Below are positions 44,701 to 54,943 of a stretch of DNA of 64,000 bases, in pieces (within the stretch, counting starts at the first letter, position 1; every line of letters starts with the position of its first letter). Position numbers and translations under genes: made by a program. The stretch covers positions 62,001-126,000 of the forward strand of contig NZ_SLXQ01000006.1 of the NCBI RefSeq assembly GCF_004340875.1. The letters are read 5' to 3'. The DNA is from Tamaricihabitans halophyticus. GTDB lineage: Bacteria; Actinomycetota; Actinomycetes; Mycobacteriales; Pseudonocardiaceae. The notes beneath the pieces are model-generated. The model worked only from the letters and a program-made list of their open reading frames with translations, ran no database searches and had not been told where the DNA came from.

Positions 44701-45517
44701 GGCGCTTGGCTTCGAGTACGGCTACTCGTTCGCCAACCCGGACGCGCTGGTGATGTGGGAGGCACAGTTCGGTGACTTCGTGAACGGCGCGCAGTCGGTG
44801 ATCGACGAGTACATCTCGTCCTCGGAGGCCAAGTGGGGTCAGCGCTCGGATGTGGTGCTGCTGCTGCCGCACGGGCATGAGGGTCAGGGTCCGGACCACA
44901 CCTCGGGCCGGATCGAGCGCTTCCTGCAGCTGTGCGCGGAGGGGTCGATGACGGTGTCCGTGCCGTCCACTCCGGCGAACTACTTCCACCTGCTGCGGCA
45001 GCACTCGCTGGACGGGGTGCACCGGCCGCTGATCGTGTTCACCCCGAAGGTGTTGCTGCGCAGCAAGGCCGCGGTGAGTCAGCTCGAGGACTTCACCAGT
45101 GGGGCGTTCCGTTCGGTGATCGACGACCCGACGCGGCCGGACCCGGCCGCAGTGCGCAAGCTGCTGTTCGTCAGCGGCAAGCTGTACTACGAGCTGGCCG
45201 CCGAGCAGGAGAAGCGCGGGGTCACCGATACGGCGATCGTGCGCGTGGAGAAGCTTTACCCGATGCCGGTGAACCGGCTGAACGAGATCTTCCAGCGCTA
45301 CCCGAATGCCAAGGACATTCGCTGGGTGCAGGAGGAGCCGGCGAACCAGGGTTCATGGCCATTCTACGGCTTGCACCTGCCGGAGAAGTTCGGTGACCGG
45401 GTCGCTGGGCTGCGGAGGGTGTCGCGCCGTCCGATGGCCGCGCCTTCGGCTGGTTCGCCAAAGGTGCACGAGGTGGAGCAGCGCGAGATCCTGGACAAGG
45501 CTTTCGGCGACGACTGA
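41705..45517 (+). CDS. kgd: Multifunctional 2-oxoglutarate metabolism enzyme (2-oxoglutarate decarboxylase/dehydrogenase E1-E2)
   Basis: A 1270-residue enzyme. The N-terminal [20 protein letters not shown] recruits the complex, followed by an Ala/Pro/Lys-rich linker (about 55-155), then a succinyltransferase (E2o-like) domain with [16 protein letters not shown] holding the catalytic His near residue 370. The thiamine-diphosphate E1o region includes [15 protein letters not shown] (about 595) and [14 protein letters not shown]. It lacks a lipoyl domain, as in mycobacteria and corynebacteria. It feeds succinyl-CoA to the TCA cycle and can also act as decarboxylase or carboligase. GTG 41705 chosen, though GTG 41714 is equally plausible. 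Confidence 0.97.
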   Translation: MPAVSSSPASQFGPNEWLVEEMYEKFLADPSSVDSAWHEFFADYQPTQQTDDSRNGQRAAQRSSAPAAGAAAGQASAAPKPETAKPAAAQPAAPAARPKPASTPAPSQQTAGSAPASAPAKSAPAKAPAPAAGAAKPAAAPKSGAADKSGADEPTGPEQKPLRGAAAAIAKNMDASLTVPTATSVRAVPAKLMADNRIVINNHLKRTRGGKVSFTHLIGYALVRALRDFPNMNRHYQLVDGKPNAVTPEHVNLGIAIDQKGKDGSRSLVVAAIKKCENMTFLQFWQAYEDIIRKARGGSLTMEDFTGTTISLTNPGGIGTNHSVPRLQQAQGAIIGVGAMEYPAHFQGTSEKALVEMGVSKIMTLTSTYDHRIIQGAESGEFLKRIHGLLLGEDRFYDDIFTSLRLPYEPVRWVTDIPEGALDKTARVIELIEAYRMRGHLMADTDPLNYRQRRHEDLDVLSHGLTLWDLDRDFAVGGFAGQEQMKLRDVLGVLRDSYCRTVGTEYTHILDPEERRWLQDRVEVPHAKPDPSVQKYILSKLNAAEAFETFLQTKYVGQKRFSLEGGETVIALLDAVLDKAAEHELDEVVIGMPHRGRLNVLANIVGKPISQIFQEFEGNLDPGQAHGSGDVKYHLGAEGKYFRMFGDGETKVTLTANPSHLEAVDPVLEGIVRAKQDMLDKGQEGFTVLPVLLHGDAAFAGQGVVAETLNLALLRGYRTGGTVHVIINNQVGFTTAPEHSRSSQYATDVAKMIQAPVFHVNADDPEACHWVAQLAMEYRQTFNKDVVIDMICYRRRGHNEGDDPSMTQPAMYDIIDAKRSVRKTYTEALIGRGDISVEEAEKALRDFSSQLEHVFNEVRELEKHPPRISPSVEQEQQVPAKVPTAISQQTIELIADAHVNVPEGFTIHPRVKPVVDRRAKMAREGNIDWAFGELLAFGSLALDGKLVRLAGQDSRRGTFTQRHSVLIDRKTSTEYTPLQSLAPDQGRFLAYDSALSEYAALGFEYGYSFANPDALVMWEAQFGDFVNGAQSVIDEYISSSEAKWGQRSDVVLLLPHGHEGQGPDHTSGRIERFLQLCAEGSMTVSVPSTPANYFHLLRQHSLDGVHRPLIVFTPKVLLRSKAAVSQLEDFTSGAFRSVIDDPTRPDPAAVRKLLFVSGKLYYELAAEQEKRGVTDTAIVRVEKLYPMPVNRLNEIFQRYPNAKDIRWVQEEPANQGSWPFYGLHLPEKFGDRVAGLRRVSRRPMAAPSAGSPKVHEVEQREILDKAFGDD

Positions 45518-45529
45518 GCACGAGACACG

Positions 45530-45558
45530 CCGCCCGCGGGAATCATCCCCGCGGGCGG
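45530..45558 (+). terminator. Strong GC hairpin after kgd
   Basis: CCGCCCGCGGG and CCCGCGGGCGG are perfect 11-bp arms with loop AATCATC, 13 bp after the kgd stop. There is no T-run. It lies between kgd and a tiny gene that starts 28 bp later, so it may attenuate rather than end transcription. Confidence 0.8.
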
Positions 45559-45585
45559 TGGTATGTCGGATGAGGGAGTGAACCG

Positions 45586-45762
45586 GTGTACTTCACCGAT
45601 CGGGGTATCGAGGAGCTGGAGCAGCGGCGCGGCGAGGAAGAGGTCACGCTCGCCTGGCTGGCGGACCGGCTGCGCGCGTTCGTGGACGACAACCCCGAGT
45701 TCGAGACCGCGGTGGAGCGCCTGGCCACCTACCTCGCCCGGGACGACGAGGACGACGACTAA
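45586..45762 (+). CDS. DUF6104-family small protein
   Basis: A 58-residue acidic helical protein from GTG 45586 with GAGGGAG 7 nt upstream. MYFTDRGIEELEQRRGEEEV and ERLATYLARDDEDDD follow the family pattern I recall for actinobacterial DUF6104, a neighbour of kgd. No catalytic or membrane features. Its function is unknown; conserved linkage suggests a role near the 2-oxoglutarate complex. A 26-bp repeat begins 6 bp after its stop. Confidence 0.85.
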   Translation: MYFTDRGIEELEQRRGEEEVTLAWLADRLRAFVDDNPEFETAVERLATYLARDDEDDD

Positions 45763-45767
45763 CCCGA

Positions 45768-45793
45768 ACCGCAAGATCCCCAAGGATTGCGGT
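45768..45793. repeat. 26-bp 3'-end palindromic repeat, overlapping hutI stop
   Basis: ACCGCAAGATCCCCAAGGA then TTGCGGT. Its last base is the last base of the hutI stop codon (45793-45795), so it exactly fills the gap between two convergent genes. Confidence 0.9.
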
Positions 45794-46953
45794 TACCCGC
45801 GCTGGCCGGCGCGCCAGACCGCGTAGGTCAGCGGCACTCCTGGTCGGTACGCGAGGTGGGTGACCGAGGGCGCGTCCAACACCTGCACATCCGCGCGCGC
45901 CCCCGGGCGTAGCACTCCTACGGCGCCGTCACCGGTTTCCCGCCGCAGGGCGCGCGCCCCGCCCCAGGTCGCCGCCCGAACCGCTTCGGTGATGCTCATC
46001 CGCATCTGCAGCACGGCCGTGGCGACGCAGAACGCCATCGACGAGGTGTACGAGGATCCGGGGTTGCAGTTGGAGGCCAGCGCCACGGTCGCGCCGGCGT
46101 CCAGCAATGCCCGTGCGTCGGGCAGTGGTTGCCGGGTGGACAGATCGCAGGCGGGCAGCAGCGTCGCGACGGTGTCCGAACCGGCCAGCGCGTCCACATC
46201 GGAGCTTTCCAGGTAGGTGCAATGGTCCACGCTGGCCGCACCGAGCTCCACCGCAAGGGCCACTCCCGGCCCTGGCCCGAGCTGGTTGCCGTGGACCCGC
46301 AAGCCCAGTCCTCGCTCGGCTGCCGCGGTCAACACCGCACGGGACTGTTCGGCGTCGAAGGCACCCGACTCGCAGAACACGTCACACCACCGCACGTGCG
46401 GCGCCACCGCATCAAGCATCTCGCCACGCACGAGGTCCACATAGGAATCGCTGGACTCGCCTGGCGGGACCAGGTGCGCGCCAAGGAAGGTCACCTCATC
46501 GGCCTGGCTCGCCGCGATGCGCGCCGACCGCAACTCATCGGTCACGGTCAGCCCGTAGCCGGTTTTCGTCTCCACGAACGTGGTGCCCTGGGCCACGGCT
46601 TCGGCGATATGCCGCCGCAACCCTTCGGCCAGCTGCTCATCGCTTGCTTCCCGAGTCGCCTTGACGGTGACCGCGATCCCACCGGCGGAGTACGCCTCGC
46701 CAGCCATCCGCGCCTCGAATTCGGCGGTGCGATCGCCGGCGAAAACCAGGTGGGTGTGGCTGTCCACCCAGCCAGGCAGCACCGCCCGCCCGGCCAGATC
46801 GACCCGCTCATCGGCAGCCGGCGCATCCTTGGCCCTACCGACCCAGGCGATCCGATCGCCTTCGAGCACCAGCGCCGCGTCACTGAGCCGACCGTAGTGC
46901 GGATCATTCGTGGTCAGCTCCGCAATCCCGGTAAGCAACGTCGTCACGGCCAC
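45793..46953 (-). CDS. hutI: Imidazolonepropionase
   Basis: A 386-residue metal-dependent amidohydrolase. The HxH metal motif [20 protein letters not shown] is the HutI signature (substrate Arg in GDRTxEF), with later HGNQL, VDHCTYL and [13 protein letters not shown] blocks. It hydrolyses 4-imidazolone-5-propanoate to N-formimidoyl-glutamate, the third step of histidine degradation. The GTG start at 46953 overlaps the hutF stop by 10 nt; a GTG two codons later is possible. Last gene of the hut operon. Confidence 0.95.
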   Translation of the reverse strand: MAVTTLLTGIAELTTNDPHYGRLSDAALVLEGDRIAWVGRAKDAPAADERVDLAGRAVLPGWVDSHTHLVFAGDRTAEFEARMAGEAYSAGGIAVTVKATREASDEQLAEGLRRHIAEAVAQGTTFVETKTGYGLTVTDELRSARIAASQADEVTFLGAHLVPPGESSDSYVDLVRGEMLDAVAPHVRWCDVFCESGAFDAEQSRAVLTAAAERGLGLRVHGNQLGPGPGVALAVELGAASVDHCTYLESSDVDALAGSDTVATLLPACDLSTRQPLPDARALLDAGATVALASNCNPGSSYTSSMAFCVATAVLQMRMSITEAVRAATWGGARALRRETGDGAVGVLRPGARADVQVLDAPSVTHLAYRPGVPLTYAVWRAGQRG

Positions 46954-48263
46954 AGCTCTCCAATCGATTCCGCGAGCAGAACACCAACATCGCCAAGTTC
47001 TTCATGGGCTCCATCGCGCACCACCCGCCGGCCGGCGACCACCACATCGCGAACGTCCGCGGCGCTGGCGGTGAAGAACACCCCATCCGGCTCACCGCCG
47101 GCGGTGCGTACCGAATCCGGCGCGATGGTAACCAGATCCGCCGCGTAACCCACGGCCAGTTGGCCTGCCTCAGGCCAACCGAGCGAGGCGTGGTTGGTCG
47201 CCGCTGCTCGCAACTCGAGCACGCTGAACTGCCCCCTGGACTGGCTGCCCAACCGTTCGTCGAGCTCCAACGCCCGCGCCTCCTCGAACGGGTCGATCAC
47301 CGCGTGACTGTCGCTACCGAGGGAAAGCGGGGCCCCCGCGTCGTGCACCCGCCGTGCTGGTCCGATCCCATCACCGAGATCGCGCTCGGTGGTCGGGCAC
47401 ATGCAGACGCAGGTACCCGAACCACCGAGCATCGATATGTCCATATCGGACAGATGAGTGGCGTGTACGGCCGAGGTGCGCGGCCCGAGCGCTCCCTCCT
47501 CGTCGAGCAGTTCGGTCGGGCTGCGCCCGTAGTGCCGCTGGCAGGCCTCGTTTTCCGCGGGCTGCTCGGAAAGGTGCACATGTAGGGGCGCGGCCGCGTT
47601 GCTCGCCCAGCCGGCGACCTCGGGCAGTTGCTGCCGGGGCACCGCGCGTACCGAGTGGATCGCGGCACCCAGCCGCACATGCGCGCCCGCCGGGCGGTAG
47701 GTGTCCAGCCGCTCAGCCCAGCCTTGCGCGTCCCCATCCGAGAAGCGCCGCTGTAGTTCGTTCACCGGTTCCCCGATGCCACCGGCGAGGTAGCAGGTAT
47801 CCAGCAGGGTGATCCGGATACCGGCGTCGTCGGCGGCGGCGACCAGCGCGGCCGACATGGCGTTCGGCTCGGCGTAGCGCCGCCCGCCCCGATCGTGGTG
47901 CAGGTAGTGGAACTCGCCGACGGTCGTCATGCCGGCGAGCACCATCTCGGCGTACACGCCCCGCGCGAGCCGGTAATAGCTGTCCGGATCGAGGCGTTCG
48001 GCGAGCGCGTACATCCGCTCCCGCCAGGTCCAGAACGTACCGCGCTCGGCATGCGTACGACCGCGCAGCGCGCGGTGGAAGGCATGCGAGTGGCTGTTCG
48101 CCATCCCCGGCACGGTCAGCCCGGCAAGCGCGATATCCGCGCCAGCACGTTCGGTTCCGGGTTGTACCGACGTGATCCGCCCGTCACTGACCTCGATCCG
48201 CACCCCCTCGGCGACCCCGGACGGCAGCCAGGCACGAGCACACCAGTACGCGGTAGCCGTCAA
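46944..48263 (-). CDS. hutF: N-formimino-L-glutamate deiminase (formimidoylglutamate deiminase)
   Basis: A 439-residue amidohydrolase. Metal-site [28 protein letters not shown] and [15 protein letters not shown] fit HutF, which removes ammonia from N-formimidoyl-glutamate to give N-formyl-glutamate. The best start is TTG 48263, 2 nt after the upstream stop with GGCGGG upstream; no ATG or GTG lies nearby. Its presence shows this organism uses the two-step route through N-formyl-glutamate instead of direct formiminoglutamase. Confidence 0.92.
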   Translation of the reverse strand: MTATAYWCARAWLPSGVAEGVRIEVSDGRITSVQPGTERAGADIALAGLTVPGMANSHSHAFHRALRGRTHAERGTFWTWRERMYALAERLDPDSYYRLARGVYAEMVLAGMTTVGEFHYLHHDRGGRRYAEPNAMSAALVAAADDAGIRITLLDTCYLAGGIGEPVNELQRRFSDGDAQGWAERLDTYRPAGAHVRLGAAIHSVRAVPRQQLPEVAGWASNAAAPLHVHLSEQPAENEACQRHYGRSPTELLDEEGALGPRTSAVHATHLSDMDISMLGGSGTCVCMCPTTERDLGDGIGPARRVHDAGAPLSLGSDSHAVIDPFEEARALELDERLGSQSRGQFSVLELRAAATNHASLGWPEAGQLAVGYAADLVTIAPDSVRTAGGEPDGVFFTASAADVRDVVVAGRRVVRDGAHEELGDVGVLLAESIGELWP

Positions 48264-48265
48264 CG

Positions 48266-49471
48266 CTACCCGCCTGCCTGCTCGCGCAGTACCGTGGCTA
48301 ACGCGCGTGCCCCTGCCGTGCAGTCGTCCCGTTCGGCGAACTCCTCCGGGGCGTGGCTGATCCCCGTTGGGTTGCGCACGAAGAGCATTCCGGTCGGGAT
48401 CCGGGCGGCCAGGATTCCCGCATCGTGGCCGGCGCCGGTCGGCAGTACCGGTACGTCCCCGAGCGTTCGCACCAGCTCGTCCCGTACCCCGGTATCGAAG
48501 TATACGGTGTCCGAATAGGACTCCTCGGAGACGTTCAGCGTGCACCCCTCGCTGGTCGCCGCGTCCGCGGCGGCGGCCTCGATCTCCGCCAGCATCGCCC
48601 TGGTGTCCTCGGCGGTACTCGCCCGCGCGTCCAGCCATACGTCGGCCGAGGAGGCGATCACGTTGGTACCACCAGGGTTCGGCACGATCCGCCCGACCGT
48701 GGCGCGTGCCCCCGGAACGGCCCGTGCCGCCTCGCGCGCGGCGAGCACGAAGCGCGCCGCCGGCAGCATCGGGTCCTTGCGGTCCTCGAGCAGCGTGGCG
48801 CCCGCGTGGTTTCCCTCGCCGGTGAACCGGAACCGCCATCGACCGTGCGCCAGGATCGAGCTGGCCACACCCACCGCGGCGGATTGGTCGATCAGCCCTC
48901 GGCCCTGCTCGACGTGCAGCTCGATGAAACAGCCAAGGTTGCCGAGCAGCCGCTCATCAGCGCCGAGCGCGGCGGGGTCCAAGCCGGCGTAGGCGGCAGC
49001 TTCGGCAAGGGATACGCCGTCCGGGTCACGCAACCGGCGCGCGTGATCCGCGTCGATACTGCCGGTGAGCAGTCGGGAGCCGAGGCAGGGTACGCCGAAC
49101 CGGCCGCCCTCCTCCTCGGCGAAGACCACCAGCGCCAGCGGGCGGTTCGGGGTGAAACCGCTTGCACGCAGTTCATCCACGGCCGCGAGGGCACTGGCGA
49201 CGCCGAGCGGGCCGTCGAACGCGCCGCCGCCGGGAACCGAGTCCAGATGGCTGCCGGTCACCAGCGCGTTCGGCCCCGGCTCGCCCCACCATGCCCAGAG
49301 GTTTCCATTGTGGTCACCGGAAACGGTCAGTCCACGTTCGGTCGCGGCCGCCGTGAACCACTCGCGAAGCTCCAGTTCAACAGGCTGGAAGACGTGCCGT
49401 GAGTATCCGCCCCTACCGTGATCGGTGCCGATATCGCCAATCTGGTCCAGCAGCTCGCTCGGGGTACTCAT
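48266..49471 (-). CDS. M20-family amidohydrolase (allantoate/N-carbamoyl hydrolase-like) in the hut operon
   Basis: A 401-residue zinc hydrolase of the allantoate amidohydrolase / L-carbamoylase family. Metal-ligand segments are [34 protein letters not shown] and ELHVEQG, with GTNVIAS and GAGHDAG following. It overlaps hutU (ATGA) and hutF. No hutG-type N-formylglutamate deformylase is present in the operon, and this M20 enzyme is the only gene that could remove the formyl group. I infer an N-formyl-glutamate hydrolase role, in contrast to the usual allantoate annotation. Confidence 0.92.
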   Translation of the reverse strand: MSTPSELLDQIGDIGTDHGRGGYSRHVFQPVELELREWFTAAATERGLTVSGDHNGNLWAWWGEPGPNALVTGSHLDSVPGGGAFDGPLGVASALAAVDELRASGFTPNRPLALVVFAEEEGGRFGVPCLGSRLLTGSIDADHARRLRDPDGVSLAEAAAYAGLDPAALGADERLLGNLGCFIELHVEQGRGLIDQSAAVGVASSILAHGRWRFRFTGEGNHAGATLLEDRKDPMLPAARFVLAAREAARAVPGARATVGRIVPNPGGTNVIASSADVWLDARASTAEDTRAMLAEIEAAAADAATSEGCTLNVSEESYSDTVYFDTGVRDELVRTLGDVPVLPTGAGHDAGILAARIPTGMLFVRNPTGISHAPEEFAERDDCTAGARALATVLREQAGG

Positions 49472-51129
49472 GCCTTCTCCTTGACACCCATCATCGGGAT
49501 CCGCACATCTCGCTCGGCCGCGACCTGCTCGGCTCGCTCATAGCCAGCGTCCACATGGCGCAGCACGCCCATGGCAGGGTCGTTGGTGAGCACCCGTTCG
49601 ATCTTCTGCCCGGCCAACGGGGTGCCGTCCGCGACGGTTACCTGTCCGGCGTGGATGGACCGGCCCATCCCGACGCCGCCGCCGTGATGGATGGACACCC
49701 AGCTCGCCCCGGACGCGGTGTTCACCAGCGCGTTGAGCAGTGGCCAGTCCGCGATCGCGTCCGAACCGTCGGCCATGCCCTCGGTTTCCCGGTACGGCGA
49801 GGCGACCGAACCACAGTCGAGGTGGTCCCTGCCGATCACCACCGGCGCGGAGAGCTCACCGCTGGCCACCATCTCATTGAACCGCAGCCCGGCGAGATGC
49901 CGCTCGCCGTAGCCCAGCCAGCAGATCCGGGCCGGCAAGCCCTGGAAGGCGACCCGCTCACCGGCGAGCTTGATCCAGCGCGCCAGCGATTCGTTCTCCG
50001 GGAACAGCTCGAGGATGGCCCGATCCGTCGCGGCGATATCGGCCGGGTCACCGGAAAGCGCCGCCCACCGGAACGGACCCTTGCCCTCGCAGAACAGCGG
50101 GCGGATATAGGCGGGCACGAAACCGGGAAAGTCGAAGGCCCGCTCGCAGCCGCCGAGTTTCGCCTCGCCGCGCAGCGAGTTGCCGTAGTCGAACACCTCG
50201 GCGCCGGCGTCCAGGAAGCCGATCATCGCGTCCACGTGTTCGGCCATCGAATCCCTGGACCGATCGGTGAACTCGTCCGGCTTCTTTTCCGCGTAGTCGT
50301 GCCAGTCGTCCATCTCGATGCCCTTGGGCAGGTAAGCGAGTGGATCATGCGCCGAGGTCTGGTCGGTCACCACATCCACCTCGACGCCGCGCCGGAGCAG
50401 CTCGGGCAGGATCTCGGCCGCGTTCCCGATCACCGCGACGGAAAGCGCCCTGCGGGCCCGCTTCGCGTCGATGACCCGCCGGATGGCGTCGTCCAGATCA
50501 TCCGCGAGCTCATCCAGGTAGCGCGTCTCCAGGCGTCGCTTCGCGCGGTGCGGATCGCATTCCACGACCAGCGCGACGCCGTCGTTCATGGTGACCGCAA
50601 GCGGTTGCGCGCCACCCATGCCACCGAGCCCCGCGGTGACGGTGAGGGTGCCGGCCAGGCTGCCACCGAACCGCTGCTTCGCCAACTCGGCGAAGGTCTC
50701 GTAGGTGCCCTGCAGGATGCCCTGGGTGCCGATGTAGATCCAGGATCCCGCCGTCATCTGGCCGTACATGGTCAGACCGAGCGCGTCCAGGCGGCGAAAC
50801 TCGGGCCAGTTCGCCCAGTCTGGCACCAGGTTCGAGTTGGCCAGCAACACCCTGGGCGCCCATTCGTGGGTCCGCAGCACACCTACTGGGCGTCCAGATT
50901 GGACAAGCAGGGTTTCGTCGCCGCCAAGGGTGCTCAGTTCGCGACCGATCGCGTGAAAGCTGGGCCAGTCCCTGGCGGCCTTTCCGGTGCCCCCGTAGAC
51001 GACAAGGTCCTCCGGCCGCTCGGCCACCTCGGGGTCCAGGTTATTGTGCAGCATCCGCAACGGCGCCTCGGTTGCCCAGCTGCGCGCGGTGAGTTGCGTG
51101 CCGCGGGCTGCGCGGATCGGTTTGGTCAT
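49468..51129 (-). CDS. hutU: Urocanate hydratase
   Basis: A 553-residue NAD-dependent urocanase with [11 protein letters not shown] at the N-terminus, [14 protein letters not shown] (NAD-binding), DQTSAHDPL, and the active-site CysGS segment [16 protein letters not shown]. It adds water to urocanate to yield 4-imidazolone-5-propanoate. ATG 51129 has GGAGAG 4 nt upstream. The stop overlaps the M20 gene. Second gene of the operon, 31 bp after hutH. Confidence 0.97.
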   Translation of the reverse strand: MTKPIRAARGTQLTARSWATEAPLRMLHNNLDPEVAERPEDLVVYGGTGKAARDWPSFHAIGRELSTLGGDETLLVQSGRPVGVLRTHEWAPRVLLANSNLVPDWANWPEFRRLDALGLTMYGQMTAGSWIYIGTQGILQGTYETFAELAKQRFGGSLAGTLTVTAGLGGMGGAQPLAVTMNDGVALVVECDPHRAKRRLETRYLDELADDLDDAIRRVIDAKRARRALSVAVIGNAAEILPELLRRGVEVDVVTDQTSAHDPLAYLPKGIEMDDWHDYAEKKPDEFTDRSRDSMAEHVDAMIGFLDAGAEVFDYGNSLRGEAKLGGCERAFDFPGFVPAYIRPLFCEGKGPFRWAALSGDPADIAATDRAILELFPENESLARWIKLAGERVAFQGLPARICWLGYGERHLAGLRFNEMVASGELSAPVVIGRDHLDCGSVASPYRETEGMADGSDAIADWPLLNALVNTASGASWVSIHHGGGVGMGRSIHAGQVTVADGTPLAGQKIERVLTNDPAMGVLRHVDAGYERAEQVAAERDVRIPMMGVKEKA

Positions 51130-51160
51130 ACGACTCTCCGTTGTCGATTGGTTCCAGAGA

Positions 51161-52687
51161 TCAGGAAAGTGTGTAGCTGGCACGCAGCGCGCCGTCGCGG
51201 ATCAGTGCGCGGGCAGCCGCGATCTCCGGCGCGAGATGCCGGTCCGGCCCAGGGCCACCCACCTGCGCGCGCAGCGCTGCCACGGCGGCACCGGTTGCCG
51301 GCGCGGGCTTCAGCGGGGCGCGCAGGTCGAGCGCGCGAGCAGCGGTCAGCAATTCGATGGCAAGCACCGTGCTGAGCCCGTCGACGGCTTTGCGGAGTTT
51401 GCGGGCCGCCGCCCAGCCCATCGACACGTGATCCTCCTGCATCGCCGAGGTGGGGATCGAATCGGTGGAGGCGGGCACGGCGAGCCGCTTCAACTCGGCG
51501 ACCACTGCCGCCTGCGTGTAGTGCGCGATCATGTAGCCGGAGTCCACTCCGGCGTCCGCGGCGAGAAACGGCGGCAGACCCTGCGACCGGGCGGTGTCCA
51601 GCATCCGGTCCGTGCGGCGTTCGGCCATACTCGCCACATCGGCGACCGGAATGGCCAGGAAGTCCAGCACATAGCCGAGTGGCGCGCCGTGGAAGTTCCC
51701 ATTGGACTCCACGCGCCCGTCGTCGAGCACCACCGGATTGTCGATAATGGACTCTAGCTCGATGGTAGCGACGCTCGCCGCGTGGGCCACGGTGTCCCGC
51801 GCCGCGCCGTGCACCTGCGGAGCGCAGCGCAGCGAGTACGCGTCCTGCACGCGGTTGCAGTCCGGCCCGCGGTGACTTGCCACGATCGGCGAGTCCACAA
51901 GGAACTTCCGCATCCGTTCGGCTGCGATCACCTGGCCGGGATGTGGGCGCAGCTGCTGCAACTCGGCCGCGAACACTCGATCGGTCGCGAGCAGCGCTTC
52001 CACGCTCATCGCGGCGGTCAGGTCGACGAGATCGAGCAATTCGCGGAGGTCGTCCAGCGCGAGCAACAGCATGCCGAGCATCCCGTCGGTGCCGTTGATC
52101 AGCGCGAGACCTTCCTTTTCGGACAGGAGCAGGGGTTCGATACCGGCCGCGCGCAACGCATCCGCGGCGGGTACCAGCGCTCCGTTCGCGTCGTGCACCT
52201 CGCCTTCGCCGGTCATCGCCAGTGCCACGGCGGAAAGCGGGGCAAGGTCGCCCGAACACCCGAGCGAGCCGTACTCCGCGACGACCGGCGTGATACCCGC
52301 GTTGAGCATGCCGGCCAACGTGTCCGCACAGCTCTCCCGAACGCCGGTGCGCCCGCTGGACATGGTGCGTAGCCGCAACAACATCTGCGCGCGCACCACC
52401 TCGCGTTCCACCGGTTCACCCGCACCGGCGGCATGCGACCTGATCAACGCGTGTTGTAGCTCGGTGCGCCGGTCAGCGGGGATGTGCCGGGTAGCAAGCG
52501 CGCCGAACCCGGTCGAGACGCCATAGGTTGGACTATCCGCACTGGCCAGCTTGTCCACTTGCGTCCGTGCGGCACGAATCGCCATGCGCGCCGCGGTGCT
52601 GAGCTCCACTGCCGCGCCGCCCCTGGCCACCGCGGCGATGTCGCCGTTGGCGAGTGGATCAACACCCACCACGATTGGATCTGCCAT
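51161..52687 (-). CDS. hutH: Histidine ammonia-lyase
   Basis: A 508-residue MIO-type lyase that deaminates histidine to urocanate. The catalytic prosthetic group forms from [14 protein letters not shown]: here Cys-Ser-Gly instead of the usual Ala-Ser-Gly. Other family features are TYGVSTGFG with the active Tyr, and [15 protein letters not shown]. First gene of hutH-hutU-M20-hutF-hutI, divergent from an IclR gene with a palindrome between them. Confidence 0.96.
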   Translation of the reverse strand: MADPIVVGVDPLANGDIAAVARGGAAVELSTAARMAIRAARTQVDKLASADSPTYGVSTGFGALATRHIPADRRTELQHALIRSHAAGAGEPVEREVVRAQMLLRLRTMSSGRTGVRESCADTLAGMLNAGITPVVAEYGSLGCSGDLAPLSAVALAMTGEGEVHDANGALVPAADALRAAGIEPLLLSEKEGLALINGTDGMLGMLLLALDDLRELLDLVDLTAAMSVEALLATDRVFAAELQQLRPHPGQVIAAERMRKFLVDSPIVASHRGPDCNRVQDAYSLRCAPQVHGAARDTVAHAASVATIELESIIDNPVVLDDGRVESNGNFHGAPLGYVLDFLAIPVADVASMAERRTDRMLDTARSQGLPPFLAADAGVDSGYMIAHYTQAAVVAELKRLAVPASTDSIPTSAMQEDHVSMGWAAARKLRKAVDGLSTVLAIELLTAARALDLRAPLKPAPATGAAVAALRAQVGGPGPDRHLAPEIAAARALIRDGALRASYTLS

Positions 52688-52740
52688 GTCCCCATCTCAG
52701 CGCCTCCGGCGGGATTGCACGAGCCCGGGTAGGGTTCTAG

Positions 52741-52758
52741 TGTCTGGTATTCCAGACA
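52741..52758. promoter_or_regulatory. 18-bp IclR-type operator TGTCTGGTATTCCAGACA
   Basis: Perfect 7-bp arms (TGTCTGG/CCAGACA) around TATT, in the 84-bp divergent region between hutH and the IclR gene, 13 nt from the IclR ATG and about 53 nt from the hutH start. Placement suits control of both genes by IclR. Confidence 0.85.
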
Positions 52759-52771
52759 GCGGAGGCAAGCG

Positions 52772-53584
52772 ATGGGTGTGAGCAGTGATGTACCCGCGCT
52801 GCGGCGGGGGCTCGCGGTGCTCCGGTTGCTCGCGAGTCATGCCGGCCCGATGACCGCGGGGGCGGTGGCGCGCGAGCTGGAGTTGCCGAGATCGAGCACC
52901 TATCACCTGCTCGCCGAGCTGGCGAGTGCTGGATTCGTCACCCATCTGCCCGAGGAACGCCGGTACGGGCTCGGTGTGGCGGCGTTCGAGCTCGGTTCGG
53001 CGTATCTGCGGCACGATCCACTCGAACGGTTGGCCGGCCCGCTGCTGCGCCCGCTTGCCGAGCAGCTGGACTGCACGGTGCACCTTGGTGCGCTACACGG
53101 CGCGGATGCGCTGTATCTGCTCAGGGAGCAGCCGGCTCGCCCGCAGAGTCTGGTCACCGATGTCGGCGTGCGGCTGCCGGCGCAGCTGCCGGCCTGCGGG
53201 CTCGCGATACTCGCGTATCTCCCGCCGGCGCAGGTGCGTGCGCTGCTGCCGGGCAGGGCCAGCTTCGTATCGCGCACCGGGCGTGGTCCGGCGCATCTGC
53301 CCGCGCTGCGGCGCGCGCTGTCCGCCGTGCGTAGGCGCGGCTGGGCGGTCGAGGATGGGCAGGTGACCGCGGGGTATGCCTCGGTGGCTGCGCCCGCGTT
53401 CGACCACGCTGGCCGGCCGACGGCGGCGATCAGCGCCACCTTCCGGCACGAATGCGAGCCGGAATGCGGCGCGGACTGGCCAGCGCTGGCGGCCACGGTG
53501 CGTACCGCTGCCGCCGAACTCACCGCCCGCATCGGCGGCCTGCGCCCCGCCGATAGCGCGGCTACCAGCTCGCCTCCTGGGTAG
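52772..53584 (+). CDS. IclR-family regulator of the hut operon
   Basis: A 270-residue IclR protein: N-terminal HTH (MTAGAVARELELPRSSTYHL, residues about 29-48) and C-terminal effector domain with LGALHGADALYLLREQ, RLPAQLPACGLAILAYL and AISATF. ATG 52772 with GGAGG upstream. It is divergent from hutH across a perfect 18-bp palindrome, so it most likely represses histidine utilisation until urocanate or histidine binds. Cysteines in HECEPECG near the C-terminus are unusual for the family. Confidence 0.92.
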   Translation: MGVSSDVPALRRGLAVLRLLASHAGPMTAGAVARELELPRSSTYHLLAELASAGFVTHLPEERRYGLGVAAFELGSAYLRHDPLERLAGPLLRPLAEQLDCTVHLGALHGADALYLLREQPARPQSLVTDVGVRLPAQLPACGLAILAYLPPAQVRALLPGRASFVSRTGRGPAHLPALRRALSAVRRRGWAVEDGQVTAGYASVAAPAFDHAGRPTAAISATFRHECEPECGADWPALAATVRTAAAELTARIGGLRPADSAATSSPPG

Positions 53585-53602
53585 CCACGGTCGGGCCCCG
53601 GA

Positions 53603-53628
53603 ACCGCGTTCTTGAGGAATCTTGCGGT
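53603..53628. repeat. 26-bp 3'-end palindromic repeat
   Basis: ACCGCGTTCTTGAGGAAT then CTTGCGGT, between the convergent IclR and TIGR04222 stops. Confidence 0.88.
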
Positions 53629-53643
53629 CGAGGGTGCCGGCTG

Positions 53644-54855
53644 CTAGCCGTCGCCGCCGCCTCCTCCGCCACCGGAACCGCCGCCACCGCCATCGCCTCC
53701 GCCGCCACTGCTACCGCTACCGCCGCCCATATCCGCGTTCGCGTCGCCATGGACGCCGAACGAGCCACCGGAACCGCCGGCATGGCTCGTCGTGCTGGCG
53801 AACCTGTGGGTTACGCCGAGCCGCTGGAACACCCTGACCAGTGCGACGGCACGATCGCTGGCCGCACCGCCGGTGCTGGCTCGCCGAACCGTGCGGGTCA
53901 GCTCAGCCGGTCCGAACAACGCGACGAACAGGCCGATCCATGGAGCTTCGACAAGCGGGACCGTACGGGTACTCGCGCGCCATTGTTCGAGCAGCGCGTC
54001 CGCGGCAAGCGTTCGCGGGCCGAGCACTCGACCGCTCCACACGTAACCGCCGTAGCCGACGAGTAACGCACCTAGGCAGCTGAACAGTGGACCACCCAGG
54101 TCCGCGAACGGCTCGACGACCAGCAGCGCGAGGGCAGCGACCAGGGCGGTGAACAGCACGATGCCGGCGATACCGAAGTAGCGGTACGCACGGAAGAAGC
54201 CGAGCACGCCGCAGAGCATGACCAATGGCACGGCAAACAGTTCGACAGCGGCGAATCCGTTGCCCAACGCGCGGGTAGCGCCCAGTCCCAGTTGGACGGC
54301 GGTGGCGAACAGGCCGAAGAAGCAGACCACCACGCCGAGCACGAAGGCGATACCACGGTGCGCCCACATCAACGCGTTCCGCAGGCCACGCACCGTGAAC
54401 AGCTGGTCCGGCTCGAGCAGCAGACCTTCGGCCCGCAACCGGCTCAGCGCCTCATCCACCCATGGGTGCTGGGCGACGTGCCAGTACAGCTGGCTCACCC
54501 GTGTCGTGCCCGCGCGGCGCAGTGTGCGCAGCGTGGCAACCTCGAGCGGATGCGCCGGCTCCTCGCCCGCCCGGAGCGGCTCGACTTCCGCCGGGCCGCG
54601 CAACCGGCCGCCTGGGGTGAATCGCAGATAATCGTGCAGGTACAGGTTCGCGAACAGGGCTTCGCCGACCCGGCGTTTGCCGCCGGAGAGCAGGGCAAGC
54701 TCGTACTGGTCAAGTTGCCGTGCTGGTGGGGGTGGCGCCGTGCTTGCCTGTTTGGCGCGAATCCGGCGATATCGATAACCCGTTGCCAGGTAACCGACCA
54801 CCAGCAGCAGGAACCCTAACGCGATGTACGGGTACGCATCCATTGGCGCGAACAT
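53644..54855 (-). CDS. TIGR04222-domain membrane protein with Gly-rich tail
   Basis: A 403-residue membrane protein: N-terminal helix (AYPYIALGFLLLVVGYLATG), a cytosolic segment starting LDQYELALLSGGKRRVGEAL (the family hallmark), then a cluster of four or five helices (IAFVLGVVVCFFGLFATAVQ, AVELFAVPLVMLCGVLGFF, and others). The final ~50 residues are nearly all Gly and Ser. Unknown function; the C-terminal Gly-rich tract is common in this family and suggests surface or secretion-related placement. Confidence 0.9.
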   Translation of the reverse strand: MFAPMDAYPYIALGFLLLVVGYLATGYRYRRIRAKQASTAPPPPARQLDQYELALLSGGKRRVGEALFANLYLHDYLRFTPGGRLRGPAEVEPLRAGEEPAHPLEVATLRTLRRAGTTRVSQLYWHVAQHPWVDEALSRLRAEGLLLEPDQLFTVRGLRNALMWAHRGIAFVLGVVVCFFGLFATAVQLGLGATRALGNGFAAVELFAVPLVMLCGVLGFFRAYRYFGIAGIVLFTALVAALALLVVEPFADLGGPLFSCLGALLVGYGGYVWSGRVLGPRTLAADALLEQWRASTRTVPLVEAPWIGLFVALFGPAELTRTVRRASTGGAASDRAVALVRVFQRLGVTHRFASTTSHAGGSGGSFGVHGDANADMGGGSGSSGGGGDGGGGGSGGGGGGGDG

Positions 54856-54943
54856 GGGTCACTCCCGCGGGCAGCCGGTGGGTCCACTGGAACCAGATAA
54901 GACGGCCCCCGCAAGCCCACTGGTTCCACGCCGTCACCGCGAA

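Noticed and set aside
41795-45022. Very long minus-strand open frame opposite kgd
   Set aside because: It is antisense to a clearly coding gene and has no family motifs; high GC content makes such frames long by chance.
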